From assembly GCA_002069885.1 (NCBI GenBank), contig MWCD01000006.1:45813-109812 (forward strand): DNA of 64,000 bases. The letters are read 5' to 3'. Every line of letters starts with the position of its first letter. The first letter of the stretch is position 1. This document shows positions 18,277 to 26,346 of the stretch, piece after piece. Under the pieces are notes generated by a model that was given only the letters and a program-made list of their open reading frames with translations, was not told the origin of the DNA and made no database searches. This DNA comes from a bacterium ADurb.Bin236 (lineage in GTDB: Bacteria > UBP15 > UBA6099). The translations under genes and the position numbers were made by a program.

Positions 18277-18357
18277 CAGGTCGCGGCGGGACGCTCCAGA
18301 GGGCTTGTTAAAAATTTCACAAAGTTAAAAACCACTTAACAACATTTAAATATTTCC

Positions 18358-18386
18358 TTGCGCGGGTTTTTTCGGAAGCATAGAAT
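18358..18386 (+). promoter_or_regulatory. Promoter of the response-regulator cluster
   Basis: TTGCGC at 18358-18363, a 17-bp spacer and TAGAAT at 18381-18386 form a reasonable sigma-70 promoter about 120 bases before the ANTAR response regulator. The rest of the 18277-18505 gap is AT-rich with no other feature seen. Confidence 0.45.
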
Positions 18387-18505
18387 CTATTTAGAATCGG
18401 CGGGTTTTCTGCCGTTTCAAAGACAAAAAAGACTTAACCACAGGGGCAGACATACGGAGAGGGAGAAACCGCTATTTTTTTTGTTGCCTCTAAGGCCGAA
18501 AAGCA

Positions 18506-19090
18506 ATGAACAAACAAGTGATAAACGAGATACAGGGCACTACTGTGCTCGTTGTGGACGACGATGTGGATTTCACCGAGATGATGCGCAATCAGCTCGA
18601 ACACATCGGGATGAAGGTTGTCGGAGTGGCGCACAACGGGCCGGACGCGCTTGACATGATAAAGGAGCGCGACCCCGGACTTGTGATGCTGGACATCAGG
18701 ATGGAGGGGATGGACGGGATAGAAGTCGCCAGAATCATCAACAGGACAGAGCCTCGTCCGGTGATGTTTCTGTCGGCGCATCCGGAGTACGCGCCCGGAG
18801 CGCGGGACACCGGGGTGTTTACCTACCTCGTCAAGACCTCCAGCATTGAGAAGATGGTTCCGTCGATAGTGATGACGCTGAACCACTTCAGGGAGATGTC
18901 CGCGCTGAAAGCGATGATGGAGAGCATGCGGGAGTCGGTGGAGAACGAAAGCGCGATCAACAGCGCGGCGGGCAGGCTGATGGACACAAAGGGAATTACG
19001 CGGGAAAGGGCGATGGAGGAAATAAGAAAGAGATGCAGGGAATCGAACAGGCCTTTGGCGGACGTGGCAAAAGAACTTGCGGAAGGATGA
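18506..19090 (+). CDS. Response regulator with ANTAR RNA-binding domain
   Basis: A 194-residue two-domain regulator. The receiver domain (12-120) has the acidic pocket VVDDD (17-20), phospho-acceptor D63 in MLDIRM and conserved Lys in LVKTS. A helical linker leads to a C-terminal ANTAR domain (about 135-190) with the pattern SAAGRLMDTKGITRERAMEE. ANTAR proteins bind tandem hairpins in nascent RNA and prevent termination, so the targets are likely leader hairpins in this genome. It heads a cluster with an unknown protein and a single-domain receiver. No histidine kinase is adjacent. Confidence 0.9.
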   Translation: MNKQVINEIQGTTVLVVDDDVDFTEMMRNQLEHIGMKVVGVAHNGPDALDMIKERDPGLVMLDIRMEGMDGIEVARIINRTEPRPVMFLSAHPEYAPGARDTGVFTYLVKTSSIEKMVPSIVMTLNHFREMSALKAMMESMRESVENESAINSAAGRLMDTKGITRERAMEEIRKRCRESNRPLADVAKELAEG

Positions 19091-19121
19091 GCGCGGCCGG
19101 ACGGCCGGAGCGGGTGGCGCC

Positions 19122-19439
19122 ATGAGAAACAAAACCAGCGATACGCCTAAAGGAACCGAAGACGGAATGAAGATGGACTTCAGGCTCGAACCAATCAAGC
19201 GCGTCATCCGGGCGTCGTTTCCCGACCTAGACATATCAGTGGTCGACAACGCGCGGGACGACGTGGGCGGCGTGCTGTACGTCAGGAACGCGCCCAGCGA
19301 GTTCGCCTCTTCTATGGGACTGTCCATGGATTTCGTGATGGTTCCTCTGGACGACAGAAAGAAGTCCGAATTTCTGGTCGTGCCGATACCGGAGCAGGAC
19401 CCCGAGGCTCCGCCCTCGCCTGCGGCATTCCGGTTCTAG
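19122..19439 (+). CDS. Small hypothetical protein between two response regulators
   Basis: A 105-residue soluble protein from the ATG at 19122, which has GGAGCGGGTGG upstream. It contains IKRVIRASFPDLDISVVDNA and GLSMDFVMVPLDD, suggesting a small alpha/beta fold, and a Pro-rich tail. I recognise no family. Its tight placement, 31 bases after the ANTAR regulator and 24 bases before the next receiver gene, suggests a role in the same signalling pathway, for example as a partner or phosphatase-like modulator; that is inference. Confidence 0.6.
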   Translation: MRNKTSDTPKGTEDGMKMDFRLEPIKRVIRASFPDLDISVVDNARDDVGGVLYVRNAPSEFASSMGLSMDFVMVPLDDRKKSEFLVVPIPEQDPEAPPSPAAFRF

Positions 19440-19463
19440 CGCGTCCGGCACGGGGAGGTAATT

Positions 19464-19883
19464 ATGCAACCCGCAAACAAGATTCTTATTGCCGACGATG
19501 ACGACGATTTTAGAATTCTGCTGAAGGATTTTCTAAGCGAACAGGGGTTCCATGTGGTGGAGGCATCGGACGGGGGAGAGGTCTTCGACAAAACCTTGGC
19601 TGAAAACCCGGACATCGTGCTTCTTGACATCATGATGCCCAACCGCAACGGTTTCGACATCTGCCGCGACATCAAAAAGGACATCCGCACGCGGAAAAGC
19701 GTGGTGGTGATGCTGTCCTGCAAGTCCGGCCTGACCGACAAGCTTTCGAGCTACGTGGCGGGAGCCCAGCGCTATATCGGAAAACCATGCGACCTCGACG
19801 AAGTCAAGGACTGCCTTAAATCCGTTCTGCGGCAGCGCCAGATTTCAACCATGCAGTTCGAAGAAGACCAACGACAGGCCTGA
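19464..19883 (+). CDS. Single-domain response regulator (CheY-like receiver)
   Basis: A 139-residue protein consisting only of a receiver domain. It has the acidic cluster IADDDDDF (residues 9-16), phospho-acceptor D55 in VLLDIMMP, a Ser in the VVMLSC switch strand and Lys in YIGKPCD. With no output domain it probably relays phosphate or acts by protein interaction. The start is preceded by GGGGAGGTAATT, a strong ribosome-binding site. It is the last gene of the signalling cluster. Confidence 0.9.
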   Translation: MQPANKILIADDDDDFRILLKDFLSEQGFHVVEASDGGEVFDKTLAENPDIVLLDIMMPNRNGFDICRDIKKDIRTRKSVVVMLSCKSGLTDKLSSYVAGAQRYIGKPCDLDEVKDCLKSVLRQRQISTMQFEEDQRQA

Positions 19884-19938
19884 CCTCCGGACAACTCGCG
19901 CATTTTTATCCGCTTTTAAAGAATTTGAGAGAAACTAA

Positions 19939-20246
19939 TTAATGAGCTTCTCTTTGATCCCGAATCCTAATGATGATTCGGGCTAGACCCGCATTGGTGA
20001 AAAACATGAGTTATACATGCTATTAGACGATTCTACCCACTGCCAAGTGTGCCATGCGCAAAACTTTTTCTTTTGCGCATGATGCTTTTCACCAAATAGT
20101 AAATGGGAGCTTTCATTTAGTTCTTCGTATAATGTTTTTTTCTGCGATACGCGCTGAATCAGCAAGCGAAGCTCCGCATTCGGCGCCAGCATGAAATGTT
20201 TTGAAATGGATTTTAAGGGAAAACTTTTTCAAAAGTTTTCCCTTAA
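19939..20246. repeat. Composite A/B repeat region (copy A4)
   Basis: From left to right: a hairpin around AGAGAAACTAAT, a CCCGAATC/GATTCGGG hairpin (19964-19982), a family B unit (20009-20131), a diverged A right arm GAAATGTTTTGAAATGGA, and a perfect TTAAGGGAAAAC / GTTTTCCCTTAA hairpin at 20213-20246. It lies between the convergent ends of the receiver gene and the amidohydrolase and could terminate both transcripts. Confidence 0.75.
20009..20131. repeat. Family B repeat (copy B2) with hairpin
   Basis: Matches 7851-7970. The hairpin pairs ATGCGCAAAA (20054-20063) with TTTTGCGCAT (20071-20080) around the same CTTTTTC loop. Compared with copy B1, three base pairs have changed on both sides. 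Confidence 0.75.
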
Positions 20247-20272
20247 CCTTAACCAGCTTTCAGCGCTTCGCG

Positions 20273-21121
20273 CTAATCCAGTTCGAACATTCGGCGGGAG
20301 TTTTCCCTGAATACGCCACGGAGGAAGGCGTCGTCGAAGCCTCTGCGTTTCAGTCCGTCCACAGCTTCGGAGAAGTCGTAGGGGATGTTGGGAAAATCGC
20401 TTCCGAAAACAATGCGGTCGGCGAACGGCAGCAGCCTTTCGTCGGGGAGGGCGAACGCGGAGTCGAAGACCTTTGCGTCAACGAAAATCATCGCCGTGTC
20501 CAGATGCAGGTTCGGGAATTTTTCCATCATGGCTAGAGCCTTTTCAAAATCGAACCCGCCCATGTGGCAGAGGATTGTTTTAAGCTCAGGGATATCGGAA
20601 AGAAGAGCCTCAAGGTCGTCTAGGCTGGTGAACTCGTTGGGATAAGGGGCGGTTCCGGCGTGGACGACGAACCATTTGCCGCGTTCGGCCATAAGCTCGA
20701 AGACGGGATACATATCAGGCTGATTAATCGGGCGGCAGGAGACGAGGGGCTGCATCTTTAGGCCCCGGAATCCCCAGTCGCCGAACCAGCGCGCGGCCGC
20801 TTCGAGGTTGCCCGGCTCTCCGGGCAGAAGAGAGCCGAAAGGGATGGATCCTTGTTGCCGGGCGGAGAAATCGCGGGTCCATTCGGCGAGGCCGTCCCTG
20901 ACGCCGGGTTTGTGCGGATAGTTGAGAACAGTGAAATGAGACGCGCCGAACCCGCGAAGAACGTCCGCCAGAAAATCTGGATCGCCCTTGTAGTTTATCC
21001 GCCAGTTGTGAGTTTCGAAAAAGTCCCACACCGCGCTGAACATGCGAGGCGGAAAGAAATGCGCGTGCGCGTCCACGAATCCGCCGGGAAAGAGACTCGA
21101 TGTAGATTCCGTTCCGTTCAT
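20273..21121 (-). CDS. Amidohydrolase-2 family metal-dependent hydrolase
   Basis: A 282-residue TIM-barrel hydrolase. The metal-binding motif FVDAHAHFFP is at the N-terminus (about residues 15-24), a conserved His is in WFVVHAGTAP, another in ILCHMGG, and the final Asp in FGSDFPNIPYD. This matches amidohydrolase family 2 (decarboxylase and hydrolase members such as ACMSD-like enzymes). The substrate is not predictable. The ATG overlaps the upstream glycosyltransferase stop (ATGA), placing it last in a three-gene operon with a GT4 enzyme and a formyltransferase, so a role tied to glycan or precursor metabolism is possible. Confidence 0.8.
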   Translation of the reverse strand: MNGTESTSSLFPGGFVDAHAHFFPPRMFSAVWDFFETHNWRINYKGDPDFLADVLRGFGASHFTVLNYPHKPGVRDGLAEWTRDFSARQQGSIPFGSLLPGEPGNLEAAARWFGDWGFRGLKMQPLVSCRPINQPDMYPVFELMAERGKWFVVHAGTAPYPNEFTSLDDLEALLSDIPELKTILCHMGGFDFEKALAMMEKFPNLHLDTAMIFVDAKVFDSAFALPDERLLPFADRIVFGSDFPNIPYDFSEAVDGLKRRGFDDAFLRGVFRENSRRMFELD

Positions 21122-22266
21122 ATCCTCCGCCTTCCGGATGAGCGCGCGCGGCTTTCCGCCGCTATCCTTTCGAACATGTCCGCGTATTCGGAAGCCATTT
21201 TTTCGATGGTGAAAAGGCGGGCGCGTCGCGCTCCTTTTTCAATGAGACTCTCCCGCAATCCCGGCTCGGTAAGCGCTCTGGCTATGCCGTCTGCTATGGC
21301 CTGCGGCTCAGGGGCGACGACAATCGCGGCGTCGCCGACGACTTCCGGCAGCGAGGCGGCGTTCGAGCAAACGACAGGAGCTCCCATAGCCATAGCTTCG
21401 AGGGGCGGATAGCCGAAGCCCTCGTATTTAGAGGGATAGACGAAGACGGAGCATCCGGCCGCTAGGGCCGCCGCTTCCGCGTCGCCGACGTATCCGACGA
21501 AAACGACATCCTGCGAGCAGCAAAGCTCGCGCGCGATCTCCGACAGCCGCTCAAACTCGCCCGACTTCGCGCCCGCCACCGCCAGCTTGTGTCTATTGCG
21601 CAACTCAGGCGGCAGAGCGGCGAACGCCCTGACGAGCGCGCCGACGTTCTTCGACGCCCTGAGATGCCCCAGATAGAAGATGTATCCGCCCGGAATCAAA
21701 CCGGATTTAGCCGCCGCCGCCGCTATCTTGGCGGGGTCTTTTTCCGGCCCGGAGCCTTCTCGCAGTCCGGGATAAATCACCTGTATCTTCGCCTCGTCCA
21801 CTCCGGCGCGGGCGATCTCCTTTTTCGAGAACTCCGAATCGGTGACAACGCTGGAAGCTTTCGCGGCGTACGCAGGGAGCATGTTGGAGAGGTAGAATTT
21901 CTTCGCCGCCGCCGCCGCGCCTTTTTCGGGCATCTTTATGGGAATAAGATCGTGAACTGTGATGACCGCCGGACAAGGAGCGGTCAGCGGGCATTTATGG
22001 TATATGGAGTAGTAAACGTCGATATTGTCGCGACGCAGAGCGCGCGGAAGCAGGAGTTGGTCCCAGAGGACAGTGGGGCTATCCGGCAAAATGCGTGCCT
22101 GCGCGCCCGGCGGGAGAAAACCGTCCGTCGGTTTACGTCGCGCGTAAAGAACAAGAGAGATGTCGGGCCGTTCGGATGAAATCCAGCCGATGAGACCTTT
22201 AAGGATGCGCCCCATGCCAGTGGCGCCGCCGCCCTCGAATTCGCGGCAGTCGATGCCAAGCCTCAT
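21118..22266 (-). CDS. GT4-family glycosyltransferase
   Basis: A 382-residue GT-B glycosyltransferase. Starting at MRLGIDCREFEGGGATG gives the usual N-terminal beta strand and glycine-rich acceptor loop. The C-terminal donor domain shows FYLGHLRASKN, VFVGYV and the E-x7-E motif SKYEGFGYPPLEAMAMG, typical of GT4 enzymes. It should transfer a sugar from an NDP-sugar to a lipid or glycan acceptor at the inner membrane face. Overlaps of four bases on both sides couple it to the formyltransferase before it and the amidohydrolase after it. Confidence 0.9.
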   Translation of the reverse strand: MRLGIDCREFEGGGATGMGRILKGLIGWISSERPDISLVLYARRKPTDGFLPPGAQARILPDSPTVLWDQLLLPRALRRDNIDVYYSIYHKCPLTAPCPAVITVHDLIPIKMPEKGAAAAAKKFYLSNMLPAYAAKASSVVTDSEFSKKEIARAGVDEAKIQVIYPGLREGSGPEKDPAKIAAAAAKSGLIPGGYIFYLGHLRASKNVGALVRAFAALPPELRNRHKLAVAGAKSGEFERLSEIARELCCSQDVVFVGYVGDAEAAALAAGCSVFVYPSKYEGFGYPPLEAMAMGAPVVCSNAASLPEVVGDAAIVVAPEPQAIADGIARALTEPGLRESLIEKGARRARLFTIEKMASEYADMFERIAAESRARSSGRRRI

Positions 22267-23045
22267 GATCCGGAGTCTCCGTTCGGAGCGCCGCCGCGCC
22301 TTCCCGTCCTGCGGCTCGACATCTCTCGAAACCGCCGCCAGTCGTTCTTGTCCGGCCTTCGGAAGTACGGCCCTTCTTCCTGCTGCGGGACAGGTTTTGC
22401 GCGCCCCGCGGCTATTAGCGCCGCCGCCTCCGCCGCCGCTTCCGCCCCGGCGGGCGCGAGCTTCTTTTCCATGCTTGCGATGTCGTCCCAATCCTCGACA
22501 GCGACTATTTTCTGAACGATTATCCCCCCTGTGTCTATCCCCCTGTCGAGCAGGTGGGCGGTCACTCCCGTTTCTTTCTCGTTGTGATACAGCGCCCAGA
22601 ACACCGGGGCCGGTCCTCTGTATTTCGGCAGAAGGCTCGAATGCAGGTTAAACGCGCCGAGTCGCGGTAAAGCGATTGTTTTCTCCGCGAGTATCTGGCT
22701 GAACGTGCTCGTTATCAGGATGTCCGGCGCGAGCGACCTTATCAGTTCGGATGACGCGTCGCCATTAATGTCATCCACGACATAATGCGGTATGCCGGCG
22801 CTGGAAAGAAATTTTTCAAGTTCAGGCCTTACTAGTTTCGATTTTATTTTTGCGGCGATCTTTCGGAAGATGAAGCGCGCGCCGTACTTGGCGACGAGCG
22901 CGAGAGGATCATCCAGTTTAACCGAGCCTTTCGAGGAAGAAACAACTCCGGCGACGACATGGCCGTCCTTAATAAGGCGCGACAGATGGATATCCTTGTA
23001 TCGTGAGTCGGCGTTGGTGAGAAAGACGATTCTGGCGCTGCTCAT
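22263..23045 (-). CDS. Formyltransferase-domain protein (sugar or amino formyltransferase)
   Basis: A 260-residue protein with a formyl-transfer Rossmann domain. The catalytic Asn-His-Asp set is visible: FNLHSSLLPKYRGPAP supplies Asn and His, and DRGIDTGG supplies Asp. The domain uses N10-formyltetrahydrofolate. It lacks the C-terminal OB domain of methionyl-tRNA formyltransferase, and it leads an operon with a glycosyltransferase. A sugar N-formyltransferase or another non-tRNA formyltransferase is therefore more likely than Fmt. The C-terminal tail is basic and probably disordered. The overlap with the following gene is ATGA. Confidence 0.8.
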   Translation of the reverse strand: MSSARIVFLTNADSRYKDIHLSRLIKDGHVVAGVVSSSKGSVKLDDPLALVAKYGARFIFRKIAAKIKSKLVRPELEKFLSSAGIPHYVVDDINGDASSELIRSLAPDILITSTFSQILAEKTIALPRLGAFNLHSSLLPKYRGPAPVFWALYHNEKETGVTAHLLDRGIDTGGIIVQKIVAVEDWDDIASMEKKLAPAGAEAAAEAAALIAAGRAKPVPQQEEGPYFRRPDKNDWRRFREMSSRRTGRRGGAPNGDSGS

Positions 23046-23142
23046 GGTCTCGCTTTCGCGCGCGGGGTCTGAGCTGAAGCCGCGCTCCGGGAGACGTTTG
23101 CAGGGTTCCCGGAGCGCGGCGGCTGCGGCGCGGTAGAATTAA

Positions 23143-23321
23143 CCCGGATTCGTCGATAGAGCCGACGAACCGGGGCGATTTTCATAGCGGCGAACTGCTT
23201 CGTTGCCGCCGCATTTTTTTGTTCATGAACCCTATGTTCTATTCACTGCAAAAACGCGTCTTGCGCCTCGCATTTCATCCGCTCTGAACAATCGCTCCCG
23301 AATCCTAATGACGGATTCGGG
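23143..23321. repeat. Family C dispersed repeat (copy C1)
   Basis: About 180 bp, present in inverted orientation at 33268-33446. It contains CGGCGAACTGCTTCGTTGCC, the segment TTGTTCATGAACC and ends in the palindrome CCCGAATCC...GGATTCGGG. Repeats of this type, with GCGAGGCGCAAG blocks, are intergenic. No convincing gene lies in 23046-23361. Confidence 0.75.
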
Positions 23322-23361
23322 ATTAAAAAACCTGCGGGCCGGCCGCGAAGGCGGCCTTCCC

Positions 23362-23865
23362 TCACTGCCACACGCCGTAGTGCACGCGGGATTTCACGAA
23401 TCTCGCCTTAGGGTATTTATCTTCCGCCGGATGCCCGACCGCCACTATGGCGAATGGAACTATGTTTGCCGGCATGCAGAAAAGTTTTTTCACGGCCTTC
23501 ATTTTGTCTGCGTCAGGGTACACGCCTAGCCACGCCGCGCCGAGTCCCTTGGAGTTCGCCGCGACCAGCATATTCTGTGTTGCCGCCGCGCAGTCCAGTT
23601 GCGCGGTGTTCTTGTGAACTTCCAGAGTCTTGTCGTAAGCGACCACTATGGCGAGCGGGGCCTGCTTTAGCATCGGGCCGTGCTTCTGAGCGTCCGCCGC
23701 GGCTGACAGCGTCTCTTTGTCCGTTATCACCATGAAATACCACGGCTCCTGTTTCCCGGTGGATGGCGCGCTCATCGCCGCTTCGAGCAGATACCTTATG
23801 TCCTGCTCGCTCACCGCGTCCGCCTTGAATTTCCTTATTGTCCTTCTCGTAAGTATCGCGTCCAT
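23362..23865 (-). CDS. Nitroreductase family protein
   Basis: A 167-residue FMN-dependent oxidoreductase. The start MDAILTRRTIRKFK is preceded by GAGGAGG, and RRTIRKF is the N-terminal FMN phosphate-binding motif. SAPSTGKQEPWYF is the usual SPSxxNxQPW-type flavin contact, and GLGAAWLGVYP near the C-terminal part is also characteristic. Members reduce nitro compounds, quinones or flavins using NAD(P)H as homodimers. The length is typical of the short nitroreductases. Single gene, physiological substrate unknown. Confidence 0.9.
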   Translation of the reverse strand: MDAILTRRTIRKFKADAVSEQDIRYLLEAAMSAPSTGKQEPWYFMVITDKETLSAAADAQKHGPMLKQAPLAIVVAYDKTLEVHKNTAQLDCAAATQNMLVAANSKGLGAAWLGVYPDADKMKAVKKLFCMPANIVPFAIVAVGHPAEDKYPKARFVKSRVHYGVWQ

Positions 23866-24002
23866 GACAGCCTCCTCATTTTCCGCGTCCGCGCGGCATA
23901 GTATTATTTTCCCGTATTCTACCATAATCGGTTAAAATACCAACAGCCGCCTGTGTGACAAAGTTCCCGACGGGGATGGAAACAGCCGGAGACGAGAGAG
24001 AT

Positions 24003-25085
24003 ATGGGCAAACCCGAAACGCTGGTCGTCATGGTGGTCGCCGGGATAGGAGATCTCGTTCTGGCGACGCCGGCGCTGCGCGCGCTCAGGCTCGGGCATCC
24101 CGACGCGGCCATACATCTTATGACGAATTCGCAGGCCCTCCCGCTGGCGAAAAACCTCCCATACGTCTCCAAGGTCTGGCCGTTCCCGGTGCGCGACATC
24201 ATACGAGACAGAAAGAACATGCTGGCCGGAGCGGCGACGCTGGCGCGGCTGCGCGCGCTCAAACCCGACGTATGCGTCAACCTTTTCAAAGTCAAATCGA
24301 AAGCCGGCGCGACCCGCATGAAAGCCGCCTTCGCCGCCATCGGAGCATCCGTCCGCGTCGGACACGACTCATTCGGCTTCGGCTCCTCCCTCACGGTGAA
24401 GGCCCCCGAAGACTTTTTCATAGACCGCCATGTCTGCGAATCCATGCTCGAAATGGCGAAGCTCGCGGGCGGAATTCCGGACGGCGCGGGGCCGGATGTG
24501 TTCTGGGACCCCGAAAGCGAGTTGAAATGGCGCGGTTTTTTCGATGAACTGAGCGAAGGCGGCGCGCCGGTGGTCGGCGTCAATCCGGGAGGAGACAGAC
24601 GGACTAAGAGGCTGGGGGCGGACAAGTTCGCGGCAGCCGCCGACGCCGTAGCGAGGGAACGAGGGGCCTCGGTGGTCGTGTTCGGCGGGCCCGGAGAAGA
24701 GCCCGCCGCCGCCGCAGTTTGCTCTCTGGCAACTCACGCCGTCCCGGCGAGCTTGGCCGGCAAGCTCTCCCTGTCCGACCTCGCGTACGCGCTCGGCAGA
24801 ACCGACCTGCTGATAACAACCGACAGCGGGCCGATGCACATCGCCGCCGCCGCCGGGGCGAGCGTCGTCTGCGCGTTCGGCCCGGACGACCCGCGACTCA
24901 CCCGGCCCGTCGTCCCGGAAGACCGTTCTCGCGTCATTAAACTCCACCGCGACTGCTCCCCGTGTTTCAAGAGCGACTGCGAGCGCCCTTCATGCATGGA
25001 AGACATCCCGGCGGAAGACATCGCGCGCGCGGCGGTCGAGCTGCTCGACATCAGGCGAGCGGCGCGGGAGTCTGCCGAACAATGA
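24003..25085 (+). CDS. GT9-family (heptosyltransferase-like) glycosyltransferase
   Basis: A 360-residue GT-B enzyme of the ADP-heptose:LPS heptosyltransferase family. Landmarks are GIGDLVLATPALRALR near the N-terminus, VGVNPGGDRRTKRL in the donor domain, and LITTDSGPMHIAAAAG, the family's nucleotide-sugar loop. Near the C-terminus DCSPCFKSDC holds a Cys cluster often seen in this family. It probably adds a core sugar to lipid A-core LPS at the inner face of the inner membrane. Its stop overlaps the next glycosyltransferase start (ATGA), forming a two-gene operon. Confidence 0.9.
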   Translation: MGKPETLVVMVVAGIGDLVLATPALRALRLGHPDAAIHLMTNSQALPLAKNLPYVSKVWPFPVRDIIRDRKNMLAGAATLARLRALKPDVCVNLFKVKSKAGATRMKAAFAAIGASVRVGHDSFGFGSSLTVKAPEDFFIDRHVCESMLEMAKLAGGIPDGAGPDVFWDPESELKWRGFFDELSEGGAPVVGVNPGGDRRTKRLGADKFAAAADAVARERGASVVVFGGPGEEPAAAAVCSLATHAVPASLAGKLSLSDLAYALGRTDLLITTDSGPMHIAAAAGASVVCAFGPDDPRLTRPVVPEDRSRVIKLHRDCSPCFKSDCERPSCMEDIPAEDIARAAVELLDIRRAARESAEQ

Positions 25086-26242
25086 CGAAAAAAATCAAAG
25101 TCCTGCGAGTCATCACCCGGCTCGACCTCGGCGGCTCGGCGGTCCACGCCGCGCTTCTGGCGAAGCTGCTCGATCCTTCGCGCTATGAGACGCACTTCAT
25201 CTGCGGTTCCGTCAATCAGCTCGACGAGCGCGAGATAGAAGAGATTCGCGGAGCGTGCGCGAGCTTCCGCGTCGAGCCTCTGTTACAGAGGGAAATCGAG
25301 CCTTTGAACGACCTGCGCGCGCTTTTTTCGCTGACGCGTTTTATGCGCCGCGAGAGATTCGACATCGTCCACACACACACGTCCAAAGCGGGATTCGTGG
25401 GCCGCGCGGCGGCCCGGCTGGCCCGCGTCCCGGTGGTCGTCCACAGCACCCACGGTCACGTCTTTTACGGATACTTCGGCCCGCTCAAATCAAAACTGAT
25501 AGTTGCCGCCGAGAAACTAGCCGCGCGCGTCACCGACCGCGTCCTTTGCCTCGCTCAGTCGGAAATCGAAGACCACCTGAAACTCGGCGTAGGCGCAAGA
25601 GACCTCTTCGAAGTTCACATCAGCGGAGTGCCGATAGAAAAGTTTGCCAAGCCCGCCGAGCCGCGCGAGAGGGTCCGCGCCTCGCTCGGAGTCCCGCCGA
25701 ATGCGCAAGCCATCGCCATCGCCGCGCGCCTCGACCCCGTCAAATCCGTCGGCCACGCCGTGCAAGCTTTCGCTCTCCTTTACGGATTCGATCCGCCCCC
25801 CTTTCTTCTCATTGCGGGGGACGGCGAAGAACGCGAAAAACTAGAAGCGCTCGCGCGCGACCTCGGCGTGTCCGACCGCGTTCTATTTCTCGGACTCCGA
25901 CGCGACGTGCCGGACATCCTTCACGCATCAGACGCGTTCCTGCTCACTTCCCTCAACGAGGGATACGGAAAAGCCATCGTCGAAGCCATGAGCGCGGGAC
26001 TGCCTGTGGTGGCGACGGACGTCGGGGGCGTTTCCTCTCTAGTGAAAAACGGCGAGACGGGTTTTCTCGTCCCGCCGGGCGACCCGAGCGCGGCGGCGGA
26101 CGCGCTCGGCAGAATCCTCCGCGACCCTGCGCTCGCAAAATCAATGTCGCAGGCCGCTCTCTCCGCCGTTTCTGAGAACATGAGCGTCGACGCCATGGTC
26201 CGCCGCGCAGACGAAATTTACTCCGCCCTCCTCAAAAGATAG
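25082..26242 (+). CDS. GT4-family glycosyltransferase
   Basis: A 386-residue GT-B enzyme. The N-terminal domain opens with VLRVITRLDLGGSAVH and has the DIVHTHTSKAGFVGR and VHSTHGHVFYGYFG blocks seen in exopolysaccharide/capsule glycosyltransferases. The donor domain carries AARLDPVKSVGH, LLIAGDGEER and the E-x7-E motif NEGYGKAIVEAMSAG. The expected location is the cytoplasmic side of the inner membrane. It is coupled to the GT9 gene by an ATGA overlap and ends beside a short terminator-like repeat. Confidence 0.9.
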   Translation: MTKKIKVLRVITRLDLGGSAVHAALLAKLLDPSRYETHFICGSVNQLDEREIEEIRGACASFRVEPLLQREIEPLNDLRALFSLTRFMRRERFDIVHTHTSKAGFVGRAAARLARVPVVVHSTHGHVFYGYFGPLKSKLIVAAEKLAARVTDRVLCLAQSEIEDHLKLGVGARDLFEVHISGVPIEKFAKPAEPRERVRASLGVPPNAQAIAIAARLDPVKSVGHAVQAFALLYGFDPPPFLLIAGDGEEREKLEALARDLGVSDRVLFLGLRRDVPDILHASDAFLLTSLNEGYGKAIVEAMSAGLPVVATDVGGVSSLVKNGETGFLVPPGDPSAAADALGRILRDPALAKSMSQAALSAVSENMSVDAMVRRADEIYSALLKR

Positions 26243-26291
26243 ACGGCGGCCTGTTTGTTGCGCGTCAGCCAAATTATGAACAAGAGAGAAA

Positions 26292-26345
26292 AGTTCGGAA
26301 AAGGGGTTTGGGGAACAACCCTTTTCAAAGAGTTTTCCCCATCCG
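26292..26345. repeat. Family D repeat, bidirectional terminator-like (copy D1)
   Basis: A hairpin pairing GGGGAA...CCCTTTTC with GAG/TTTTCCCC between the convergent ends of the GT4 gene and the YhcC-type gene. The reverse complement of the same roughly 54-bp unit occurs at 52841-52894. Confidence 0.7.
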
Positions 26346-26346
26346 C

